A stretch of DNA of 7,204 nt from Deltaproteobacteria bacterium (GTDB lineage Bacteria > Myxococcota_A > UBA9042 > DTJE01). The first letter of the stretch is position 1; each line of letters starts with the position of its first letter. The position numbers and the translations under genes were made by a program. Positions 1 through 5,345 of this stretch are shown here, in pieces. The DNA is taken from the NCBI GenBank assembly GCA_016784945.1, contig JADHTP010000166.1, positions 1-7,204 on the forward strand, written 5' to 3'. The notes beneath the pieces are model-generated. The model searched no databases and had not been told where the DNA came from. It worked only from the letters and a program-made list of their open reading frames with translations.

Positions 1-2
1 AA

Positions 3-668
3 GATGTCTTCCACGGCATGGGTTATCACATCCTGGACTATCCCGAGGCCGAAACAGAGTTCTATAATTTCGAAGCCCTCAACGTCCCTGGCGACCATCC
101 GGCCCGGGACATGCAGGACACCTTTTACCTGGAAGACGGGAACCTCCTACGGACCCACACGTCCAACGGCCAGGTCCGCGCCATGCGGGATCTGACGCCG
201 CCCTTCAGGGCCATCTTCATCGGACGCGTCTATCGTTTCGAGGCCACGGACGCGTCCCACGAGCACACGTTCCACCAGATCGAGGGCCTCATGATCGACC
301 GTCACGTGTCGGCCGCCCACCTGCGGTCGTCCATGACCCAGCTGCTGGAGGGCGTGTTCAGGAGAAAGGTCGAGGTGCGTCTGCGGCCCGGCTATTTCCC
401 CTTCGTGGAGCCCGGGTTCGAGCTGGATCTGCGTTGCATGGTCTGCGGCGGCAAGGGCTGTCCCGTGTGCAAGCAGAGCGGCTGGGTCGAGTTCCTGGGC
501 TGCGGCCTGGTGCACCCCAACGTGATCCGGGCCGGGGGACTGGACCCCGATGAATGGCAGGGTTGGGCCTTTGGCGTGGGCCTGTCCAGGCTGGTCATGA
601 TGAGGTACGAGATCGACGACATCCGGTGGCTCATGTCCGGGGATCTTCGCTTCCTGCGCCAGTTTTGA
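3..668 (+). CDS. pheS: Phenylalanyl-tRNA synthetase alpha chain, partial (N-terminus outside window)
   Basis: This is the catalytic alpha chain of the cytoplasmic (alpha-beta)2 PheRS, which activates phenylalanine with ATP and transfers it to tRNA-Phe. The frame is open to the left edge, so the ATG at 18 is internal: in-frame DVFHG precedes it and belongs to the conserved DVFHGMGY stretch. About 221 residues are visible; the family is usually 325-350 long, so roughly a third is missing. Visible class II landmarks are the HPARDMQDTFYL block, motif 2 (FRAIFIGRVYRFEATDASHE) and motif 3 (WAFGVGLSRL through RYEIDDIR), ending in DLRFLRQF as usual. The Ala of WAFG (codon 567-569) corresponds to the residue that limits amino-acid pocket size in E. 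coli PheS (A294 there). Two oddities are a CX2CX4CX2C cluster (codons 435, 444, 459, 468) just before the GWVEFLGCG segment, and Ser where the motif 3 E/D-R-L pair usually carries an acid. pheT follows after 30 nt. Confidence 0.97.
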   Translation, partial: DVFHGMGYHILDYPEAETEFYNFEALNVPGDHPARDMQDTFYLEDGNLLRTHTSNGQVRAMRDLTPPFRAIFIGRVYRFEATDASHEHTFHQIEGLMIDRHVSAAHLRSSMTQLLEGVFRRKVEVRLRPGYFPFVEPGFELDLRCMVCGGKGCPVCKQSGWVEFLGCGLVHPNVIRAGGLDPDEWQGWAFGVGLSRLVMMRYEIDDIRWLMSGDLRFLRQF

Positions 669-686
669 TCGGATGTACGAGATGAC

Positions 687-692
687 AGGGGA
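687..692 (+). promoter_or_regulatory. Ribosome binding site of pheT
   Basis: AGGGGA lies six bases ahead of the ATG at 699, in the short gap after pheS. It supports that ATG as the pheT start. Confidence 0.7.
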
Positions 693-698
693 CAACCC

Positions 699-3104
699 AT
701 GAAATTTTCCTGGAACTGGTTGTCGGATTACGTGGACCTGGCCGGCATCGACCCGGGGGCCGTGGCCGATCGGTTCACCCTGACGGTGGCCGAGCTCGAA
801 GGCGTCGAGGAGACGGGCTGCGGACTGAAGGACGTCCTGGTGGGGCGGGTGGCCGCAGTGGAGCCCCACCCCGATGCGGACAAGCTCGTGGTGGTGGAAA
901 TGGACCTCGGTGATCGCCGGGTCCGCGGGGTGTCGGGCGCCCCGAACATCCGGGTGGGTCTGGTGACGCCGGTGGCGCTTCCCGGCTGCCGGCTGCCCGG
1001 TGGCATGGAAATCAAGGCCACCGACGTACGGGGCGTGACCAGCGAGGTGGTGGTCCTTTCCGAGCGCGAGACCGGGCTGTCGGACGACCATTCGGGGGTG
1101 ATCGAACTGCCGGCGGACACCCGTCTGGGCGAGTCCTTTCCCCACGTGCTGCCCCTGGAAGACGTGGTCTTCGACGTTGACAACAAGTCCATCACCCACC
1201 GGCCCGACCTCTGGGGCCATCACGGCGTGGCCCGGGAGGTGGCGGCCATGTTGCGCCTGCCTCTCAAACCCCTGGAAACGGAGTTCCCTACCATCGACGC
1301 CGATCCTCTGCAGGTGATCGTGGACGACGCAGCCGACTGTCCCCGGTACATGGCCATGTGCTACTCGGGCGTGAAGGTGGCCCCCTCACCCTTCTGGATG
1401 GGGCAGCGGCTCAGGGCCGTGGGAATGCGACCCATCAGCAACGTTGTGGACGTGTCCAACTTCGTGATGCTGGCCACGGGCGAGCCGACCCATGCATTCG
1501 ACATGCGTCAGTTGAACGGCGACACCATCCGGGTCCGTCGTGCCGGCGAGGGAGAGCCCTTCCGCACCCTGGATGGATTGGATCACGAACTGACCGGAGA
1601 CGACCTGCTCATTGCCGACGCCGAGCGGGGCGTGGCCCTTGCGGGCGTGATGGGCGGTGAAAACAGCGAGATCTCGGACGACACCTCCGACGTGGTGCTG
1701 GAGTGCGCCACCTTCCACCCCGGGATGGTTCGCAAGACATCAGTGAGGCACGGCCTGCGCACCGAGTCGTCCGCGCGTTTCGAAAAGAGCCTGGACCCGA
1801 ACCTGCCCAGCAGGGCCATGGCGCTTTTCACGCGCCTTCTCCTGGAACTGAGCCCCGGGGCCGCGCCTTCTTCCCGCGTTTATGACGTGGCCGGCTTCAG
1901 CCTGGAGCCGGTGAAGGTTCCCCTGGACCCGGCCTACGTGGCCGCGCGCCTGGGCGTCCCGGTGCCTGCGGAGAAGACCCGGGCCATCCTGGAGAGCCTG
2001 GAATTCGAGGTGGTCGCCAGGAAAGGCGGGGCGTTCGAGGTGACTGTCCCCACGTTCAGGGCGACCCGGGACGTGTCCATCCCCGAAGACCTGGTGGAGG
2101 AGGTGGGACGTGTGATCGGGTACGACCAGGTTCCGCCCGCGCCGCCGTCGGCGCCCGTGGCCCTGGTGCCCCGCGACCCGGCCCGCGTGCTGGCCTCCAG
2201 GGTCCGCAAGGTCCTGTCGTTTTCCTGCGGGCTGGATGAGGTCCTGACCTATTCCTTCGACAGCCGGGAAGTCCTGGAACGGATCGGGTTCGAACCGCCG
2301 TGTCCCGTGTGTCTGAAGAACACCCTGTCTTCCGACATGGCCACCCTGCGGACGGACCTGGTGCCCAACCTGCTGGCCGCAGTGGAAAAGAACGCCAAGC
2401 GGTTCCGTGAATTCGGGATCTACGAGGTGGGGCGGGTGTTCAGCGGTGAGCACACCGACGAGGGGATTCCCGTGCAGACGCCCCACGTGGGTCTGGCACT
2501 CTATGATCGGTCGGCCCGCGAGGTAGACGGCGCCTCCCGGTTGTTCCAGCGCCTCAAGGGGATCATACAGTTGCTGGTCCGGTCCCTGGACCTCCACGAT
2601 GCCAAGGTGGAGTATCCCGTGGACGTGGACCGGCCCTGGATGCATCCCCGCCGCACCGTGTCCATCGACGTGGGCGGCGTATCCGTGGGGGCCCAGTGCG
2701 GTGTCCATCCCGCCACCCTCAAGGGCCTGGATGTCCTCGGGAACGCCGTGGTGGCCGAGATCGACCTGGACGCAGTGGCCGACCTGGTGGTGCGGGAAAG
2801 GAAGTTCGCGCCCGTGCCCCGGTTCCCCTCCATCCAGTCCGACGTGTCCTTCGTGGTCGAAGAAAAAGCCCCGTCAGGCACCCTGGAAGAACTGGTGAAA
2901 GCCAATGGGGGGGATGACCTGGCCAGCGTGGAACTGGTGGCCGTGTACAGTGGGCCGCCGGTGCCCGCGGGGTTCAAGAGCCTGAGCTTTAGCATGACCT
3001 TCCAGGCTCCGGACCGGACCCTGTCCGAAGAAGAGGTCAAGACCGCCGTGGACCGGGTGGTGGCCGCCGCCCGGGAGTCCGGCGCTTCCATCCGGGATTC
3101 CTGA
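699..3104 (+). CDS. pheT: Phenylalanyl-tRNA synthetase beta chain
   Basis: Beta chain of PheRS: it binds tRNA-Phe, carries the editing site that hydrolyses Tyr-tRNA-Phe, and pairs with PheS. It is 801 residues, the normal bacterial length (about 790-810), and begins with the typical MKFSWNWL. Domains in order are: N-terminal segment; EMAP/OB-fold tRNA-binding domain (about 44-150, with PHPDADKL and SDDHSGVIELP); B3/B4 editing domain (about 160-390, with DVDNKSITHRPDLWGHHG, SNVVDVSNFVM and THAFD, whose His265 fits the conserved editing-site His); B5 DNA-binding-like domain (about 395-480, EDLVEEVGRVIGYD from 463); catalytic-like B6/B7 core (LSSDMATLRTDLVPNLL); and C-terminal FDX-ACB anticodon-binding domain (about 706-800). 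Two departures are visible. The usual SEGMLCS loop of the tRNA-binding domain reads SEVVVLS (115-121). A CPVC pair (Cys535, Cys538) precedes the LSSDM motif. It is cotranscribed with pheS and ends 3 nt before the glycosyltransferase. Confidence 0.98.
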   Translation: MKFSWNWLSDYVDLAGIDPGAVADRFTLTVAELEGVEETGCGLKDVLVGRVAAVEPHPDADKLVVVEMDLGDRRVRGVSGAPNIRVGLVTPVALPGCRLPGGMEIKATDVRGVTSEVVVLSERETGLSDDHSGVIELPADTRLGESFPHVLPLEDVVFDVDNKSITHRPDLWGHHGVAREVAAMLRLPLKPLETEFPTIDADPLQVIVDDAADCPRYMAMCYSGVKVAPSPFWMGQRLRAVGMRPISNVVDVSNFVMLATGEPTHAFDMRQLNGDTIRVRRAGEGEPFRTLDGLDHELTGDDLLIADAERGVALAGVMGGENSEISDDTSDVVLECATFHPGMVRKTSVRHGLRTESSARFEKSLDPNLPSRAMALFTRLLLELSPGAAPSSRVYDVAGFSLEPVKVPLDPAYVAARLGVPVPAEKTRAILESLEFEVVARKGGAFEVTVPTFRATRDVSIPEDLVEEVGRVIGYDQVPPAPPSAPVALVPRDPARVLASRVRKVLSFSCGLDEVLTYSFDSREVLERIGFEPPCPVCLKNTLSSDMATLRTDLVPNLLAAVEKNAKRFREFGIYEVGRVFSGEHTDEGIPVQTPHVGLALYDRSAREVDGASRLFQRLKGIIQLLVRSLDLHDAKVEYPVDVDRPWMHPRRTVSIDVGGVSVGAQCGVHPATLKGLDVLGNAVVAEIDLDAVADLVVRERKFAPVPRFPSIQSDVSFVVEEKAPSGTLEELVKANGGDDLASVELVAVYSGPPVPAGFKSLSFSMTFQAPDRTLSEEEVKTAVDRVVAAARESGASIRDS

Positions 3105-3107
3105 ACC

Positions 3108-4250
3108 ATGCCGGTAGATCCCACAGACGTGCTGTTCGTCAGCAAACCCCTGTGCCCGCCCTGGGACGATTCGGGCAAGTTGCTGCCGTACCTGGTGGCG
3201 AAGTACATGGATGGCGTCCAACTGGCCGCCATGACACCCCGGGGCCGACCCCTGGAACTGCCCGGTGTGCGCAGCGAGGAGATCTACCGGGCGTCCTCTT
3301 CCTTCACCGTGCCCATGACCGAAAAGGCCAGGCTCCTGCTGCGTCTCCTGGGACGGACCACGCCGCCCCTGGTGCATTTCTTCTTTTCGCCCAACCGGCC
3401 CACCACCCGGGCCGCCCGGCTGTTCAGGCGGTTGAATCCCGGTGTCAAGGTGGTGCAGACCGTGATGAGCCTCCCGGCCCAGGTGGAAGCCCTGCGCGGC
3501 CTGGTGTTTGCCGACGTTGTGGTGACCTGGTCCCGCATGGCGGCGGGTATCGCGGCCCAGGCCGTGCGGTCCCGTGGGCTTCGGGCGCGGGTGGTGCACA
3601 TTCCGCCGGGTATCGAGCCCCTGGAGCCCATGACCCCGGAATCCCGTAGACAGGCCCGAAAAGAGCTCGGACTTCCGGCGGATCGGCCCCTGGTGCTGTA
3701 TGCTGGAGACCTGGAGTTTTCCAGCGGGGCCGAGGTGACCGCCGCGGCCGCCGCAGAGGTGGTGGAAAGGGTGCCGGCGACGTTTCTGTTCGCCTGTCGG
3801 CGCAAGACCTCGGCATCGAAGGCGGCCGAGCGATGCCTGCGGGAGGACGTGACCGGCCTGGAGGCCAGGGGATACGCGCGGATCCTGGAGCGGGTGCCGT
3901 CCTTCAAGGATCTGCTGCGGTGCGTGGACGTCCAGGTGTTGCCCGCCGAGACCACCTATGCCAAGACCGACATCCCCCTGGTGCTCCTGGAGGGACTGTC
4001 CGCCGGGATTCCAGCTGTGGTGGCCCGACAGACACCCATGGAAGAACTGGAGTCCGCGGGCGCGGCGGTGGGGGTGCCGCCCATGGATCCCGAGCCACTG
4101 GCCAGGGCGCTGGTGGGAATGCTGGATGGAAAGGGGAGGGTGAAAGCCCTGGGTGACGCGGGTCGCCGTTACGTGCTGGAACACCACACGGCCCGGTCCA
4201 TGGCCCGGGCGCACGCCGACCTGTACAACGAGGTGCTGCGTTTTGACTGA
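3108..4250 (+). CDS. GT-B fold glycosyltransferase (GT4-like)
   Basis: Probable retaining glycosyltransferase of 380 residues, a usual size for GT4-type enzymes, with no signal peptide or clear membrane segment, so presumably cytosolic or peripheral. Visible parts: an N-terminal acceptor-side domain with VLFVSKPLCPPWDDSGK, where GT4 enzymes carry the first beta strand and a flexible loop; the interdomain segment VVHIPPGIEP (162-171); the nucleotide-sugar domain opening with VLYAGDLEFSSG (196-207); and the late motif DIPLVLLEGLSAGIPAVVA (from 288). Glu295 matches the second Glu of the family's EX7E motif, but the first Glu is replaced by Thr287 (Asp288 adjacent). Sugar donor and acceptor cannot be deduced. 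The start ATG lies 3 nt after the pheT stop with only a weak GGGA (3094-3097) upstream, suggesting translational coupling to pheT. The adjoining methyltransferase makes glycan or glycolipid modification plausible, as inference only. Confidence 0.88.
   Translation: MPVDPTDVLFVSKPLCPPWDDSGKLLPYLVAKYMDGVQLAAMTPRGRPLELPGVRSEEIYRASSSFTVPMTEKARLLLRLLGRTTPPLVHFFFSPNRPTTRAARLFRRLNPGVKVVQTVMSLPAQVEALRGLVFADVVVTWSRMAAGIAAQAVRSRGLRARVVHIPPGIEPLEPMTPESRRQARKELGLPADRPLVLYAGDLEFSSGAEVTAAAAAEVVERVPATFLFACRRKTSASKAAERCLREDVTGLEARGYARILERVPSFKDLLRCVDVQVLPAETTYAKTDIPLVLLEGLSAGIPAVVARQTPMEELESAGAAVGVPPMDPEPLARALVGMLDGKGRVKALGDAGRRYVLEHHTARSMARAHADLYNEVLRFD
4230..4235 (+). promoter_or_regulatory. Ribosome binding site deciding the TTG start of the methyltransferase
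   Basis: GAGGTG lies inside the last codons of the glycosyltransferase, seven bases before the TTG at 4243. No ATG or GTG in the right frame is placed as well: the ATG at 4153 would add 30 residues of frame-shadow sequence with no family resemblance, and the next internal ATG falls inside the conserved SYYDAMAGGYDRE segment. This favours TTG initiation. Confidence 0.6.
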
Positions 4251-4962
4251 TCGTCTGGACAACCGTTCCTACTACGATGCCATGGCGGGCGGGTACGATC
4301 GCGAACGCCATCGGGGCTACCATGTCTTTCTGGACGAGTCCGAGGTGGCCTGCGTCGCCGACCTCGTCACCGGCGCCGACGTGCTGGAGGTGGGTTGCGG
4401 CACGGGACTGATCCTGTCCCGCCTGGCGGGCGTGGCCGACAGCGTGGTGGGGGCAGACCTGTCCGGGGAAATGCTGTTGCGCGCCGTGGGACGGGTGCCT
4501 TCGGTGGTGCAGGCCAACGCCACGGGACTCCCCTTTCCCAACGATACCTTCGACGTGGCGGTGTCCTTCAAGGTGCTGGCCCATGTGCCGCCCATCCGGG
4601 AGACGGTGGCCGAAATCGCGCGGGTCGTGAAGCCCGGCGGCTACGTGGCGCTGGAATTCTATAACCGCCACAGTCTCCGGACCGCCATCAAGCGCCTGAA
4701 GTCGCCGTCGTCGGTTGCGAGCGACGTGGACGACACGGACGTGTTCACCCGGTACGACAGCCTGGCGGACATCCGGGGCTACCTTCCGCCGGATCTTGAA
4801 CTGGTTCGGACCCACGGCATCCGCATCGCCATGCCCCTGGCGGTCCTCATGAAGGCGCCCGTGCTGGGGCCGGTCCTGGCCTGGCACGAACGGTTCCTGG
4901 CCCGCACGCCCCTGGGTCGCTTCGGGGGATTCCTGGTCGCGGTGGCCAGAAAGCACTTGTAG
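4243..4962 (+). CDS. Class I SAM-dependent methyltransferase
   Basis: Putative small-molecule or lipid/glycan methyltransferase of 239 residues, normal for the UbiE/Methyltransf_11-type Rossmann fold. Numbering from the proposed TTG start, the N-terminal helix carries SYYDAMAGGYDRER (9-22). Motif I, VLEVGCGTG (47-55), forms the SAM-binding glycine loop. VVGADLS supplies the acidic residue after strand 2 (Asp72) expected to hold the SAM ribose. Motif II-like DTFDVAVSF spans 101-109, and post-motif II RVVKPGGYVALEF spans 127-139. The C-terminal third (MPLAVLMKAPVLGPVLAWHERFL) is hydrophobic and amphipathic and could sit at the membrane or cover the active site; the substrate is unknown. The TTG overlaps the glycosyltransferase stop region (frames overlap by 8 nt), so the two are probably translated together. 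The stop codon lies in sequence matching the downstream 116-bp repeat, so the C-terminus may have been trimmed or created by repeat insertion. Confidence 0.88.
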   Translation: MTDRLDNRSYYDAMAGGYDRERHRGYHVFLDESEVACVADLVTGADVLEVGCGTGLILSRLAGVADSVVGADLSGEMLLRAVGRVPSVVQANATGLPFPNDTFDVAVSFKVLAHVPPIRETVAEIARVVKPGGYVALEFYNRHSLRTAIKRLKSPSSVASDVDDTDVFTRYDSLADIRGYLPPDLELVRTHGIRIAMPLAVLMKAPVLGPVLAWHERFLARTPLGRFGGFLVAVARKHL

Positions 4963-4980
4963 GGGCTACCCACTCTACAA
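4956..4980. repeat. Remnant of a preceding repeat unit, containing the methyltransferase stop codon
   Basis: CTTGTAGGGGC at 4956-4966 exactly matches 5184-5194 of the second full repeat and, but for one base, 5068-5078 of the first. It sits almost the same distance ahead of the next GGCGCC (25 versus 29 nt). The remainder diverges. TTGTAG (4957-4962) and CTACAA (4975-4980) form an inverted repeat with an inner GGG/CCC pair (4963-4965 and 4969-4971), so this remnant could itself fold as a hairpin spanning the TAG stop codon. Confidence 0.55.
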
Positions 4981-5096
4981 GGCGCCAATCTCGGGCGGGC
5001 ACTGGCGTGCCGCCCTGCACTTGGCGCTTCTCTTGCTCAAGGGGGGCGCAGCCCCCCTATGACCCCCCTTGTAGGGACGACTCCGTCGATGCTCCG
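4981..5096. repeat. 116-bp palindromic tandem repeat, unit 1
   Basis: First complete unit, differing from unit 2 only at 5019 (A versus G) and 5077 (A versus G). Stem A: GCGCCAA (4982-4988) pairs with TTGGCGC (5021-5027) and encloses an inner stem, GGGCGGGCAC (4993-5002) with GTGCCGCCC (5007-5015), one bulged G and a TGGC loop. Stem B has two competing forms. GGGGGGC (5041-5047) can pair with GCCCCCC (5051-5057) over a GCA loop, or CAAGGGGGG (5038-5046) can pair with CCCCCCTTG (5063-5071). Stem C is a short CGAC/GTCG pair around TCC (5078-5088). No coding sense is evident. It lies between convergent genes and could be a mobile palindromic element, a structured 3' UTR or a transcription barrier; I do not recognise a named family. 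Confidence 0.93.
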
Positions 5097-5212
5097 GGCG
5101 CCAATCTCGGGCGGGCACTGGCGTGCCGCCCTGCGCTTGGCGCTTCTCTTGCTCAAGGGGGGCGCAGCCCCCCTATGACCCCCCTTGTAGGGGCGACTCC
5201 GTCGATGCTCCG
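5097..5212. repeat. 116-bp palindromic tandem repeat, unit 2
   Basis: Second complete unit, directly abutting unit 1 in the same orientation with 114 of 116 positions identical. All stems of unit 1 are preserved: the G6/C6 alternatives lie at 5154-5162 with 5179-5187 (outer pair) and 5157-5163 with 5167-5173 (inner pair). Both differences lie outside the perfect outer stems, at 5135 and 5193. Near identity suggests recent duplication or ongoing homogenisation. Confidence 0.93.
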
Positions 5213-5247
5213 GGCGCCAATCTTGGGCGGGCCCTGGCGTGCCGCCC
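5213..5247. repeat. Truncated third repeat unit
   Basis: This matches the first 35 bases of the unit with two differences (5224 and 5233), in phase with the 116-bp period, and then breaks off. The second difference disturbs the inner stem (GCAC becomes GCCC). The break coincides with the start of the hairpin at 5246-5270. Confidence 0.85.
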
Positions 5248-5270
5248 CTGCAAAGGAAACCCTTGCAGGG
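5246..5270. terminator. Strong hairpin, possible bidirectional transcription stop
   Basis: CCCTGCAAAGG (5246-5256) and CCCTTGCAGGG (5260-5270) form an 11-position stem with one A-C mismatch and an AAA loop. It sits 76 bp beyond the ATPase stop codon in the direction of that operon and about 280 bp past the methyltransferase stop, in the convergent gap, where a shared terminator is expected. Neither strand has the U-run of a classical intrinsic terminator, so the role is inferred from position and stem strength only. Confidence 0.4.
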
Positions 5271-5345
5271 AACGGTCTCCTGACCCTCCCATCTGGTTCG
5301 AACTGGACGATGGATGCGGCAGATGTGGATGAAACCTACCCCGAA
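5271..5345. other. Remainder of convergent intergenic gap, no feature seen
   Basis: Seventy-five bases between the hairpin and the ATPase stop codon. I see no repeat match, gene, T-run or promoter-like element on either strand. It is the likely 3' untranslated part of the ABC operon transcript. Confidence 0.5.

Noticed and set aside
147..1223. Long minus-strand frame (358 codons) opposite pheS and pheT
   Set aside because: It lies antisense to two certain genes; its composition (His/Gly/Pro-rich) is the usual shadow of G+C-rich coding sequence, with no family motif.
1740..2708. Minus-strand frame of 322 codons inside pheT
   Set aside because: Shadow of pheT, with no ribosome binding site or domain signature noticed.
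4153..4242. ATG at 4153 as the methyltransferase start
   Set aside because: The added 30 residues (many Thr, Pro, Arg, Cys) are the glycosyltransferase gene read in another frame and do not resemble a methyltransferase N-terminus.
2874..4262. Minus-strand frame of 462 codons spanning the end of pheT and the whole glycosyltransferase
   Set aside because: Length alone is weak evidence at this base composition; it shows low-complexity Gly/His/Pro content and no recognisable domain, while the opposite strand carries clear protein families.
3904..4956. Minus-strand frame of 350 codons opposite the methyltransferase
   Set aside because: Antisense to the SAM-binding motifs of a clear methyltransferase; Pro/Arg/His-rich shadow.
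4981..5247. CRISPR array
   Set aside because: The whole 116-bp unit is repeated without variable spacers, and there are only two full copies; this is a tandem repeat, not a repeat-spacer array.
4981..5270. Insertion sequence or transposase remnant
   Set aside because: No transposase coding sequence and no clear target-site duplication flanking the array. A non-autonomous element remains possible and is covered in the findings.
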